Below, piece by piece: positions 21,187 through 63,908 of a stretch of DNA of 64,000 nt. Origin of the DNA: Flaccisagitta enflata (Eukaryota > Chaetognatha > Sagittoidea > Aphragmophora); NCBI GenBank assembly GCA_965153355.1, contig OZ231127.1, forward strand, positions 59,706,001 through 59,770,000, written 5' to 3'. Under the pieces are notes generated by a model, which saw only the letters and a list, made by a program, of their open reading frames with translations, was not told the origin of the DNA and did no database searches. Position numbers and translations under genes: made by a program. The stretch's first letter is position 1; each line of letters starts with the position of its first letter.

Positions 21187-23575
21187 GTGTGTCTCAGTCT
21201 TATGATTAAATATGCTCTGATGAGTATATATAGATGTCACAACGAATAAAGACAACTCTCAATTTGTAAATGCAAATATTACAATCAGTAAAAACAAATG
21301 TCACAAATAACATTAGGACAAATGTCACAAATAACACTAATAAAAATTTTACAAATGATTCTAATACAAATGTCACAAGTGATGAAAATACAAATGTCAC
21401 AAAAGACACTAATACAGATGTCACAAAAAACACTAATACAAATGTCATAAAAGAGACTAATACAAATGTCACAAAAGACACTAATACAAATGTCACAAAT
21501 AATTCTAATACAAATGTCACAAATAACACTAATGAAAATGTCACAAATAACACAAATACAAATGTCATAAAAGACGCTAATACAAATGTCACAAAAGACA
21601 CTAATACAAATGTCACAAAAGACACTAATACAAATGTCACAAAAGAAACAAATACAAATGTCACAAAAGATACAAATACATATGTCACTAATGATTCTAA
21701 TACAAATGTCTCATATAACACTAATACCAATGTCACAAAAGATACTAATAAAAATGTCACAAAAGACACTAATTGAAAATATCACAAATGATTCACATAC
21801 AAATGTCACAAATAACACTAATACAAATGTCACAAAAGACACTAATACAAATGTCACAAATAATACTAATACAAATGTTATAGATGATTCTAATATAAAT
21901 GTCACAAATGATTCACATACAAATGTCACAAATAACACTAATACAAATGTCACAAAAGACACTAATACAAATGTCACAAATAATACTAATACAAATGTTA
22001 TAGATGATTCTAATATAAATGTCACAAATGATATTGATACAAACATCACAAATGATTCAAATACAAATGTCACAAATGATATTGAAAGAAATCTCACAAA
22101 TAATTCTAATACAAATGTCACAAATGATACTAATATGAATGTCACAAACGTAACAAAAAGTGAATACAAGGGTTACAATAAGTAAATACAAATGTCACAA
22201 ATAATAAATACAAATGTCACAAACAGTGAATACAAATGTCACAAATTGAAAATAAAAATGTCACAAATGATACAAAGAAATATTACAAATAGTAAGTACA
22301 TTTGTAACAAATTTTAAAAACAAGCATCACAAATATAAAACATAAAAGTAACAGGTGACAGATTAACCAAGTATTTGAAGGCCCTTAAAGCTGAGGGCGG
22401 ACGGACAGATAGATACACCAATCAATCAACCATCTCATAGAGTCATAGTGACAGTGTGTCTCAGTCTTATGATTGAATATGCTCTGATGAGTATATATAG
22501 ATGTCACAACGAATAAAGACAACTGTCTCAATTTGTAAATGCAAATATTACAATCAGTAAAAACAAATGTCACAAATAACATTAGGACAAATGTCACAAA
22601 TAACACTAATAAAAATGTCACAAATGATTCTAATACAAATGTCACAAGTGATGAAAATACAAATGTCACAAAAGACACTAATACAAATGTCACAAAAAAC
22701 ACTAATACAAATGTCATAAAAGAGACTAATACAAATGTCACAAAAGACACTAATACAAATGTCACAAATAATTCTAATACAAATGTCACAAATAACACTA
22801 ATACAAATGTCACAAATAACACTAATACAAATGTCACAAAAGACGCTAATACAAATGTCACAAAAGACACTAATACAAATGTCACAAAGACACAAATACA
22901 AATGTCACAAAAAACACAAATACATATGTCACTGATGATTCTAATACAAATGTCTCATATAACACTAATACAAATGTCATAAAAGACACTAATAAAAATG
23001 TCACAAAAGACACTAATTAAAAATGTCACAAATGATTCACATACAAATGTCACAAATAACACTAATACAAATGTCACAAAAGACACTAATAAAAATGTCA
23101 CAAATAATACTAATACAAATGTTATAGATGATTCTAATATAAATGTCACAAATGGTATTGATACAAACGTCACAAATGATTCAAATACAAATGTCACAAA
23201 TGATATTGAAAGAAATCTCACAAATGATTCTAATACAAATGTCACAAATGATACTAATATGAATGTCTCAAACGTAACAAAAAGTGAATACAAGGGTTAC
23301 AATAAGTAAATACAAATGTCACAAATAATAAATACAAATGTCACAAACAGTGAATACAAATGTCACAAATTGAAAATAAAAATGTCACAAATGATACAAA
23401 GAAATATTACAAATAGTAAGTACATTTGTAACAAATTTCAAAAATAAGCGTCACAAATATAAAACACAAAAGTATCAGGTGACAGATTAACCAAGTATTT
23501 GAAGGCCCTTAAAGCTGAGGGCGGACGGACAGATAGATACACCAATCAATCAACCATCTCATAGAGTCATGTGTG
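21187..23575 (+). repeat. Duplicated 1.27-kb block of TACAAATGTCACAAA minisatellite
   Basis: The unit is about 24 bases (aatacaaatgtcacaaaaga type), dozens of times. The whole block starting gtgtctcagtcttatgatta at 21187 is repeated from 22456. Long frames reading NTNVTKDTNTNVT on one strand and FVTFVLVS on the other are translations of this repeat. Confidence 0.95.
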
Positions 23576-24085
23576 ACTAAAGCAACAAAAAGTAAATACT
23601 TTTGTCTCCATGTTCTTCTAATAAGTGGACGTCTAATTGATGGAATGAACACACTTTATTACTGTGAAGTGACACCCATTCATCAAACTGTGAGAAGGGG
23701 CAAAGAGGGTAAAAACCTTTAGGCATATGCTAAGGGAGTTAAAAGAGGTAAAACAAACAGCTCAAATACTTCAATACAACACAAAACTTACATTAAGTTG
23801 GACTTCTTGGGAGATGGAACAGCTACTGAATAATCTACAGTGCGCTCCGGTATTTAAGAGCATCAGTCCAACAATACAGAAAATAGTCCCAAAACTCAAG
23901 GCGGATGAACACTTCTAGAATGACAGTGAAGGGGGAATGGCCGGCGACAACTGGTGACAAAACTACCAAATATGGTAAGTTAACAATAAATATGGTAAGG
24001 TTAACAATAAGGTGCATGCGGATGAATACAAACATGAAGCAGATGACAATAGAGGATGCCACAAATACAAATGTCACAATACAAA
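23576..24085. other. Spacer between arrays, one short open frame
   Basis: 23727-23918 is open (EMEQLLNNLQCAPVFKSISP near its end). There is no splice context or recognised domain; I treat it as chance or a relic. Confidence 0.3.
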
Positions 24086-24092
24086 GAGAAAA

Positions 24093-24134
<42 letters not shown>

Positions 24135-24751
24135 ATTCAGTTAATAAGCATGACTCAATTAGAGACAATCAGATACACATTTCTGCCATGGCAGTGGTAG
24201 TGGTTCACTAGTTCAGAGAGAGAGAGGGAGAGAGAGAGAAAGAGAGAGACCATTCATTCATTCTTGATAACTCAATTTGAGACAATCAAAAGTGTATCTT
24301 AGGACATGACAGTGGTTACAGTTGACATGTTCTTTTGTTGCTGGACACATCATAACTTCGCCTGAGATAGCCAAGAGGTTGTAAAACCATAAGAAATTGT
24401 CTCAAAGTCATAAGTAGGTCTGCCCAGATGTCAGTCTATCCATCAGTGCATTGGATTGTTGGTCCATAGGTTGATTAATGATGCTCAAATTGAACAGTGA
24501 TAAACTTGCATATTGTGACATTTTTGTTTACCTATTGTGACATTTGTGTTAACTAATTGTGACAATTGTATTTACCTTACAAGATGCATGTCATTACCAA
24601 TTGTGACATTTGATTTTGACATATTGAATAAGACTGAGCTATGATCCAAGACCATCTTCAAGGGGACATGTTTTGTCAATCAGAGACCTGATCAAGTAGG
24701 TACATCTCAGTGACTCTGATTGTGTCATAATGAATGACTGAATGGTTTAGA

Positions 24752-24986
24752 GTAAGGGAGAGACCAGTGACAAGAGGGGCTAGCGGGGTCTGGATACATG
24801 TTAAGCATGTTTTCTTCATCAGCTCTGAAGGTTGCTCATTTTCTTCAAAAGCCTCTTTATATATACATATGTATATATATAAAGGGCTTTTGGGGAAATT
24901 GAAGGGGTAGTTTCACCAAAGAGCAAAAAGGACTCAACACTAATTCTTACCCCGCTAGCCCCTCTTGTCACTGGTCTCTCCCTTAC
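24752..24986. mobile_element. Palindromic MITE in array unit 1
   Basis: 235 bases. The inverted ends are gtaagggagagaccagtgac through aagaggggctagcggggt and the exact complement ending ctctcccttac, about 38 bases each. The centre is itself palindromic (tatatacatatgtatatata). No coding capacity. Confidence 0.85.
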
Positions 24987-24987
24987 A

Positions 24988-25041
<54 letters not shown>

Positions 25042-25751
25042 CCATTGAGTTAATCAGCATGACTCAATTAGAGACAATCAGATATGTGTTTTTGCCCATT
25101 GCAGTGGTAGTGGTTCACAAGTCCAGGGAGAGAGAGGGAGAGAGCATTCAGTTAATAAGCATTCCTCAATAAGAGACAATAAGATACATGTTTCTGCCCA
25201 TGGCAGTGGTAGTGGTTCACTAGTTTAGTGAGAGAGAGAAAGAGAGAGACCATTCAGTCATTCTTGATGACTCAATTTGAGACAATCAAAAGAGTATCTT
25301 AGAACATGACAGTGGTTACAGTTGACATGTTCTTTTGTTGCTGGACACATCATAACTTCGCCTGAGATAGCCAAGAGGTTGTAAAACCATAAGAAATTGT
25401 CTTAAAGTCATAGGTAGGTCTGCCCAGCTGTCAGTCTATCCCCCAGTGCATTGGTTTGTTGGTCCATAGGTTGATTAATGATGCTCAAATTGAACGGTGA
25501 TAAACTTGCATATTGTGATATTTTTGTTTACCTATTGTGACATTTGTGTTTACTAATTGTGACAATTGTATTTACCTTACGAGATGCATGTCATAACGAA
25601 TGGTGATATTTGATTTTGACATCTTGAATAAGGCTGAGCTATGATCCAAGACCATCTTCAAGGGGACATGTTTTTTCAATCAGAGACCTGATCAAGTAGG
25701 TACATCTCAGTGACTCTGATTGAGGCATAATGAATGACTGAATGGTTTAGA

Positions 25752-25986
25752 GTAAGGGAGAGACCAGTGACAAGAGGGGCTAGCGGGGTCTGGATACATG
25801 TTAAGCATGTTTTCTTCATCAGCTCTGAAGGTTGCTCATTTTCTTCAAAAGCCTCTTTATATATACATATGTATATATATAAAGGGCTTTTGGGGAAATT
25901 GAAGGGGTAGTTTCACCAAAGAGCAAAAAGGACTCAACACTAATTCTTACCCCGCTAGCCCCTCTTGTCACTGGTCTCTCCCTTAC
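25752..25986. mobile_element. Palindromic MITE in array unit 2
   Basis: Same ends, length and centre as unit 1, almost identical in sequence. Confidence 0.85.
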
Positions 25987-25987
25987 A

Positions 25988-26031
<44 letters not shown>

Positions 26032-26635
26032 ATTGAGTTAATCAGCATGACTCAATTAGAGACAATAAGATACATGTTTCTGCCCATGGCAGTGGTAGTG
26101 GTTCACTAGTTTAGAGAGAGAGAGAAAGAGAGAGACCATTCAGTCATTCTTGATGACTCAATTTGAGACAATCAAAAGTGTATCATAGGACATGACAGTT
26201 GTTACAGTTGACATGTTCTTTTGTTGCTGGGCACATCATAATTTCGCCTGAGATAGCCAAGAGGTTGTAAAACCATAAGAAATTGTCTCAAAGTCATAAG
26301 TAGGTCAACCTAGCTGTCAGTGTATCCATGAGTGCATTGGTTTGTTGGTCCATAGGTTGATTAATGATGCTCAAATTGAACTGATAAACTTGCATATTGT
26401 GACATTTTTGTTTACCTATTGTGACGTTTGTGTTTACTAATTGTGACATTTGTATTTACCCTACAAGATGCATGTCATTACCAATTTTGACATCTGATTT
26501 TGACACATTGAATGAGACTGAGCTATGATCCAAGACCATCTTCAAGGGGACATGTTTTGTCAATCAGAGACCTGATCAATTAGATACATCTGAGTGACTC
26601 TGATTGAGTCATAATGAATGACTGAATGGTACACA

Positions 26636-26869
26636 GTAAGGGGAAGACCAGTGACAAGAGGGGCTAGCGGGGTCTGGATACATGTTAAGCATGTTTTCTT
26701 CATCAGCTCTGAAGGTTGCTCATTTTCTTCAAAAGCCTCTTTATATATACATATGTATATATATAAAGGGCTTTTGGGGAAATTGAAGGGGTAGTTTCAC
26801 CAAAGAGCAAAAAGGACTCAACACTTATTCTTACCCCGCTAGCCCCTCTTGTCACTGGTCTCTCCCTTA

Positions 26870-26870
<1 letters not shown>
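26636..26870. mobile_element. Palindromic MITE in array unit 3
   Basis: Same element; its left end has gtaaggggaagacc, a small change from the consensus. Confidence 0.85.
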
Positions 26871-26951
<81 letters not shown>

Positions 26952-27663
26952 ATTGAGTTAATCAGCGTGACTCAATTAGAGACAATCAGATACATGTTTT
27001 TGTCCATTGCAGTGGTAGTGGTTCTCAAGTCCAGAGAGAGAGAGAGAGATAGAGCATTCAGTTAACAAGCATGACTCAATTGGAGACAATAAGATACATG
27101 TTTCTGCCCATGGCAGTGGTACTGGTTCACTAGTTCAGAGAGAGAGAGAGAGAAAGAGAGAGACCATTCAGTCATTCTTGATGACTCAATTTGAGACAAT
27201 CAAAAGTGTATCTTAGGACATGACAGTTGTTACAGTTGACATGTTGTTTTATTGCTGGACACATCATAATTTCGCCTGAGATAGCCAAGAGGTTGTAAAA
27301 CCATAAGAAATTGTCTCAAAGTCATAAGTAGGTCAACCTAGCTGTCAGTGTATCCATGAGTGCATTGGTTTGTTGGTCCATAGGTTGATTAATGATGCTC
27401 AAATTGAACTGATAAACTTGCATATTGTGACATTTTTGTTTACCTATTGTGACGTTTGTGTTTACTAATTGTGACATTTGTATTTTCCCTACAAGATGCA
27501 TGTCATTACCAATTTTGACATATGATTTTGACACATTGAATGAGACTGAGCTATGATCCAAGACCATCTTCAAGGGGACATGTTTTGTCAATCAGAGACC
27601 TGATCAATTAGATACATCTGAGTGACTCTGATTGAGTCATAATGAATGACTGAATGGTACACA

Positions 27664-28008
<345 letters not shown>

Positions 28009-28692
28009 ATTGAGTTAATCAGCGTGACTCAATTAGAGACAATCAGATACATGTTTTTGCCCATTGCAGTGGTAGTGGTTCACAAGTCCAGAGAGAGAGA
28101 GAGATAGAGCATTCAGTTAACAAGCATGACTCAATTAGAGACAATAAGATACATGTTTCTGCCCATGGTAGTGGTACTGGTTCACTAGTTCAGAGAGAGA
28201 GAGAGGGAAAGAGAGAGAAAGAGAGAGACCATTCAGTCATTCTTGATGACTCAATTTGAGACAATCAAAAGTGTATCTTAGAACATGACAGTGGTTACAG
28301 TTGACATGTTCTTTTGTTGCTGGACACATCATAACTTCGCCTGAGATAGCCAGGAGGCTGTAAAACCATAAGAAATTGTCTCAAAGTCCCAGCTGTCATT
28401 CTATCCATCAGTGCATTGGTTTGTTGGTTCATAGGTTGATTAATGATGCTCAAATTGAACTGATAAACTTGCATATTGTGACATTTTTTTTTATCCATTG
28501 TGACATTTGTATGTACCCTACAAGATGCATGTCATTACCAATTGTGACATTTGATTTTGACATATTGTATGAGACTGAGCTATGACCCAAGACCATCTTC
28601 AAGGGGACATGTTTTGTCAATCAGAAACCTCATCAAGTAGATACATCTTAGTGACTCTGATTGAGTCATAATGAATGACTGAATGGTTCACA

Positions 28693-28927
28693 GTAAGGGA
28701 GAGACAGGTGACAAGAGGGGCTAGCGGGGTCTGGATACATGTTAAGCATGTTTTACTCATCAGCTCTGAAGGTTGCTCATTTTCTTCAAAAGCCTCTTTA
28801 CATATACATATCTATATATATAAAGGGCTTTTGGGGAAATTGAAGAGGTAGTTTTACCAAAGAGCAAAAAGGACTCAACACTAATCCTTACCCCGCTAGC
28901 CCCTCTTGTCACTGGTCTCTCCCTTAC
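28693..28927. mobile_element. Palindromic MITE in array unit 5
   Basis: Same element, the most diverged copy (catatacatatctatatata centre). Confidence 0.8.
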
Positions 28928-29018
28928 AAAAAAAATAGAGATGAGTTAATCAGCATGACTCAATAAGAAACAATCAGATACATGTTTTTGTCTATTGCAG
29001 TGGTAGCGGTCCACAAGT

Positions 29019-29104
<86 letters not shown>

Positions 29105-29185
29105 CATTGAGTTAATCAGCATGACTCAATTAGAGACAATCAGATATGTGTTTTGCCCATTGCAGTGGTAGTTGTCCACAAGTTC

Positions 29186-30668
<1,483 letters not shown>

Positions 30669-31392
30669 CAGCAAAGGGCAGAGGGAGGGAGGGAGAGGGA
30701 GGGAGGGAGAGGGAGTGAGGAGAGGGAGGGAGGGTAAGGGAGGGAGGGAGGGGGAGAGAAAGAGAAGGAGGGAGAGGGAGGAAAAGGGAGAGAGGGAGGG
30801 AGATGGAGGAAGGGAGAAGGAGATAGGAAAGGAAGGAGGGAGGGAATGAAAGAGACTGGAAAGGAAGGGAGAGGGAGGGAGAAGGAATAGGGGAGGAAAG
30901 AGAGAAGAAGGAGGAGAGAGGGGAGGGAAAGGGAATGATAAAGGGGAGGGGGGTGGGAGGGAGAGACAGGGAAGCAGGGGGAAGGAGGGAGAGAGGTAGA
31001 GAGGGAGGGAGGGAGAAAGAGAGAGGAGGGGGAGGGAGGAGGGGAGGGGGAAAAAGAAAGAGGGAGAGGGAGGGGAGGGAGGGAGGGAGGGAGAGAGGGA
31101 AGCGAGAGGGAAGGGAAGGGAGGATGGAGGGAGAGATGGAGGGAGGGAGAGAAGGAATGAGAGAGGGAGGGAGAGAGGGGGAGAGAGAGGGGAAGAGGGT
31201 GAGAGAGGGCAGAGAGGGGAGAGAGAGGGACAAAGGGAGAAGGGGAGGGGAGAGAGAGGAGGGAGGGGAAGGAGGGGGGGAGAGGGAGAGAGGGAGAGAG
31301 GGGAGAGAGAGGGTGAGAGGGAGGAGAGAGGGAGAGAGAGAGAGGGCGAGAGAGGGAGGGAGAGAAAGGGAAGGAGGAAGGGAGAGGAGAGA

Positions 31393-31445
<53 letters not shown>
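30669..31445 (+). repeat. Long purine tract, GGGA/GGAGA type
   Basis: About 780 bases almost wholly A and G on the plus strand, built of gggagg and gagaga variants. Frames over 280 residues here (Ser/Pro/Leu on the minus strand, Arg/Glu/Gly on the plus) are its translations. A CA microsatellite follows at 31472-31521. Confidence 0.95.
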
Positions 31446-31470
31446 GGGAAAAGCGACAAACACACAGATA

Positions 31471-31521
<51 letters not shown>

Positions 31522-31524
<3 letters not shown>

Positions 31525-32439
31525 AATGGAATGAAAAGAGAAAACAAACTGAAAAAACAAAAACAATCTTACGATTTTTTTCCGGTCGGCGAGAGCCGCC
31601 TTTACTGGTAGAATTCTGCCCGTAACAGATGATATCTATTGCGCCCTTGAAATCCGTTGGAGTGGGATAAATTGAAGCATCAGTTCATATGTACATTTCC
31701 TCAACAAGCACCTTGTTTTTGATGGGCAGTGGGCACACGACTAGTCGACTTTGTCATAGGGTTTTCTAGCCTTTTTCTCAAAGGTTTCTATCGACTTTTT
31801 TCACCCGTAATTGTCATCATTAACTCTTAACCAGATTTACTCGGATCTCGCCCCTTCTTTTTTTCTTTTCTTTTTCTTTTCATTTGGTTTTTTTTTCAAC
31901 GCCTTTTCTGTTTCTACTTCTTTTTATTCTTCATCATCATCTTTACTCATTCATTCCTTCATACATTCATTCATTCATTCATTCTTTTATTCATTCATTC
32001 ATTCATTCATTCATTCATTCATTCATTCATTTGTTCATTTAATCATTTATTCATTCATTCATTCATTCATTCCTGAGGAAAGAAAAAGTCGGCTTACAAA
32101 AGCTACACGTGGTGTTTCAGCGTAACGCATCTTCAGGCTTCATTCATTCATTCATACATTCAGTCATAAGGTCATTCTTTCCATTATTCATTCATTGATT
32201 CATTCATTGATTCATTCATCAGTTCTTTCATTCATTCGGTCCTTTAGTCATTCTTTCCATGATTCATTCATTTATTCATTCAGAAGAAGAAAAAAAAACC
32301 GAAAAGTTTTATTGTTTCCATTATTCAATTATCCATTTGTCCATAATATGGACCATATTATAAATTTCGTTAACCGTTTACTATTCACATGCAACTTCTT
32401 TAACCATTTCCACCCCATTTCTGTTTGTGTTTTGTCCAG
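31522..32439. repeat. TTCA microsatellites upstream of exon E1
   Basis: ATTC-type runs at 31945-32080 and 32140-32285. The rest is non-coding; a fragment cgagagccgcctttactggt at 31590 recurs at 38010. Confidence 0.85.
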
Positions 32440-60025
<27,586 letters not shown>

Positions 60026-60033
<8 letters not shown>

Positions 60034-60560
60034 ATCTCGTCTAGACTTGAGATAACGGGGGCAAGCATTGTGGAAAGACGAATGAAAGCAGGGGAGCGAT
60101 ACTTGGGTCATAGATTAATCAAAGGATGCTTAATTCCCCATGATAGCTGGTTGCCATGGAAACACATTTCCATGTATTCTTGCTAAAGTATCAATATTTT
60201 GAGAGATTTTTTTGGGGAACATTGCTTAAAATAAAATTTGCTACAACTTTCCCACAGTATGTTCTGTAAGAATGTCGCTCGTTTGGCGTTGCTAGGGAGC
60301 GTAACCATGTGTGACAACCTAGCAACCGCTAATGGCGACATTCTTACAGAACATACTGTGGGAAGATTAACAATGATTAAACCTAAAAATGTAAATGTTG
60401 ATACTAGCGAATCATGTGGAATGTGTTTCCATGGCAGCCAGCCATCATGGGCAATAAGCGTCAGTTATTAGTCTATGTTAGAAATATCACTCCCCTGGCT
60501 TCATTTGTTTTCCCACAATGCTTGCCCCCCTTATCTCAAGTCTAGACGAGATCTACTGTA
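60026..60560. mobile_element. TA-flanked MITE abutting the diversin-like exon E9
   Basis: 535 bases; ends tacagtagatctcgtctaga and its complement, arms pairing over about 48 bases (through gggggcaagcattgtgg). The interior is a second inverted repeat (gttgccatggaaacacattt; cttacagaacatactgtg on both sides). Same family as 5910-6422; relics at 3.88 and 17.95-18.13 kb. Confidence 0.85.
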
Positions 60561-61338
60561 CTAGAAAGTGATACGTGAAAGCTGCCATAGGCGCTGCCAC
60601 AAACGTTGCGCACTATGCACCATGGCATCAACCACTGACCAATGGCACGTGCCATGTCTGTTATATGCCATTGTCACGCGGGCTCTCACGCCATTGTCAT
60701 GTCATTGTCACGTCTTTGTCTTCGTCTTGTGGTTGTCCTGACCATCTATTGGACGGTCTTTCAGGCAACGGGTACGAATGGACGGCTTGACGCGTTAGTT
60801 GTCCTTTGTATGACATTTTGATCCATAAAGAGGGGGAGAAATAACCGGAAAATCGCCAATTTCGCTTCCTTTTTTTGGCTCAATGTTTCTTAAGAGGGTT
60901 CGTGTTAGATGCCCCAAAAAGATCATCTTTTACAAGGACATATATGAGAATAAATTTCCACTGTCGCTTTCGGCCTCTCGCGTGATCTCGACAGCCGCGC
61001 TTGAATAAATGGAAACGCGAGGCAATACAAAAATAGATAAATCTCTCTGCAAAAAATGAGAATTTGGTAAAACGTCGCGTGGTGAGGGTCGATGTCCGGA
61101 GATTATTAGATGGGTCCACGCATCTCTGTGCTGTAACATTTGCTTTTATAACTGGTAATTGCTGAGGTTGCATCTTTTGCTTGCTTCATCAGAAACTGCA
61201 TATCAGGGTCGCTTTTTTGTATGATGGGTTGTATATCCATTAAGTTTATCAAGCTCAAGTATAACAATGTCTTCAACAAAGAAAACAGCAACAAGGCTAA
61301 TAGATACAAGGGCAACAACAAAAACAACAAAAACAAAA
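60561..61338. other. Non-coding stretch
   Basis: Short frames only; no continuation exon of the diversin-like gene was recognised. Confidence 0.45.
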
Positions 61339-61507
<169 letters not shown>

Positions 61508-62303
61508 GCAATGAGTTCCACTCTCCAGGAAACAAGAAAAAGTTTTGCTGCAAATTTTCGTTACATGCGTACTCGTTAGATCGTTTTTGGCTGTACATAT
61601 ATTTCAGTATTTGCCCATTACTCAATTCCACCTACCTCCCCCATCTCTGCCAGAGACTGGCTTTTCATGAGTGTTTTTACCACTCCTCTTTTAAGCATGA
61701 GTAATCAAAGTGACCACGACTTGAACCATTGACCCGATGATAATGATTTGTAATCAATCATCCGAAATCTGCCAGACCGTGAAGCCAACCCAAAGCTCTC
61801 TCAAAGGAGAGTAGACCAGTCCCTTGTGGACATTGAACAACATGGGATAGGCCAAGCCGCCAAAGCCCTCGATGGTTTTATTGAAATATATATGTATATT
61901 TATGCAAATGTTTTTTTAAATGGCGTTGCCAAATTTTTTTCCCAGTCCAATGGTCATTCTTTACATTTTTTACACAACGCATTTTTAAATCTTTATCCAT
62001 CTAGTGCTACTAGAGGCGGATATGTAAGTGTCCTAAGACTGATTATGTTTTGTCAGAAAAAATGCCTCAAATTTTGATTGCAAGATGGTATGACATCAAA
62101 CCATATCTTGGCACTTTTGTTCCATCACTTTTCTGCACAATTTTTTTCTTGGAAATTATCCATTTTTGACCAAAAATCTGTTTTGATATGTGCCATGTGA
62201 GCCCATTCATACTATTTTAAAGAATCGGTATCCGAATTGCATGCTTTGTACAGTAACATAGTACTAGTATTGCAAAATTTTCAAGCAAAATCTCAGAAAA
62301 GAG
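61508..62303. other. Non-coding stretch
   Basis: AT-rich; 61800-61880 (cccttgtggacattgaacaa) reads like an old retroelement 3' end, unproven. Confidence 0.35.
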
Positions 62304-63908
62304 TAATAACTATGGCAAAAAAAAAAAAACCGAACAACTTTTGAGAGAGCAAAAAAGTATGAAGATGTTGACCAATTTGCATAAAATTTACAGTGAATAA
62401 TAACCATGATATGGACTATGTCTGGTTAGAATTTCATCAAAATCCGTTGAAAACTTTAGCCGTTATCACGTTTTTACTGAAGTCACCTCTTTTTTGGACT
62501 GCCAGAGATGATGTTTATCCTAAATCAAAATATTACCATTTTTGGTAAAATTGGCATTGTGCAAAAAATTTTGGGAGTTTTGTCATGATTTTTGAACTGT
62601 AGTCTGATGGCAATACAGTGAGGCGCATAAATAAGTAGCCACTTTTGTAAAGACAATTTTGCTTATTCTAGAAATGATAGGATAAATTTATTGGTGATAA
62701 TATTAAAGGATTTTCAATTTTCTTTAATTTGAGACCAATCCCAAGTTTGTGGCTCTTTTTGTTTAGAAGTGACGTCAGTTTGAATAGAAGCATATCAACC
62801 ATGTTGGGAAAAAGGGACAAAAAATGAGCTCCTTTCTGACAATCAGAAAACTGAGTTGTTTTCTTTAAATTGATGTCATTTGAAAACGAATCAAGCTACA
62901 AATCTCTGATTGGACTCGATTTGTAGAGTTTTTGAAGCTCTTTAAAATGCTCATGGATTTGAAGTCATTATCATGATTTGTTTTTGATCTATCTTAGAAA
63001 AACTAAGTCTATTTTGTGTTTTGCCCGTGGTTGTTCAGTGATAGATTCTACTAGATTACTTCTCCTCTTTGAACTTGTATGAATTCCTAGCAAATTGAGA
63101 TATAAGTCTGGGATTGGGCTAGATTTGTAGAACTTTCGAAAATCTTTAAGAATCTCATTGATTTTTAGTGTTTTTAAGTGCTAGGACTGACACAATTAGC
63201 TTTTGAAAGTACTGGCTACTTATTTATGCGCCGCACTGTATTTACTAATACAAGGCAAAATTCGCATCTACTCAGATAAAGTCTAGTAGGGTAGATATTG
63301 GTTGATTGTAAGCTTGCTGAGGATAAGAAATATTCTGCTACCTGTAAGAATATTTTTGCAATTTGCTGGACTAAAAATGCTTCAATCTTTACAAATTTTA
63401 CTGGAGATGAATCATATGTACAAAAGTTACCAGTCAAAAAAACATGATAATTGGTAAAAAACTCTGGCCTTAGCATCAATTTATATTTCAGATTTCATCT
63501 TTATTTACTTCATTCTAAAAACCACAAAAAAGTTTAAGAAAACTTGCTGTTTCTGCTAAGATAATTGGAGTTTTGTAATGAAATTTTTATCACAGCCTGC
63601 TAACATTGTGGTTTACTTCCACTTAAAATTTCATCAAAATCGGACTAGATTTAGTATGGTTTTTTTAAGTTTGTTTATTGATTCTTAGTAAATTCTTATG
63701 TGTGTACATTGAATTTCTGATCTTCTGACAAGCACTTTTAAAAAATCTATAATTCTCAAACTATTTAGAGCAGGTCATTGATTTTTTCAGTGATGCTTAA
63801 TGATACTAAGAAGTAACTTCAGTAAAAATTTCAGCACACTGGGTGAATTTTCAAAGGATTTATGAGCAATAGAAGTAACTGTTCAGTTTTTTTTTGCCAT
63901 AGTTAATT
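62304..63908. mobile_element. Inverted-repeat element Z
   Basis: taataactatggcaaaaaaa at the left and its complement (tttttttttgccatagttaa) at the right, with cgaacaac/gttcag beyond, pairing over about 30 bases. 1.6 kb, no reading frame; it contains the MITE at 62614-63240. Confidence 0.5.
62614..63240. mobile_element. TA-flanked MITE with GGCGCATAAATAAGTAGCCA ends
   Basis: 627 bases; starts tacagtgaggcgcataaata then agtagcca, ends tggctacttatttatgcgcc then gcactgta. Arms of 28 bases differ at two positions. TA plus CAGTG ends are typical of Tc1/mariner. No transposase frame remains. Confidence 0.85.

Noticed and set aside
21206-23309. Frames of 110-200 residues on both strands with NTNVT or FVTFVLVS repeats
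   Set aside because: The ~24-bp repeat unit keeps frames open on both strands; no domain, start context or splice signal.
61826-62077. 83-residue plus-strand frame near the window end as a further diversin-like exon
   Set aside because: No usable acceptor in phase with E9 and no similarity to the ANKRD6 C-terminus.
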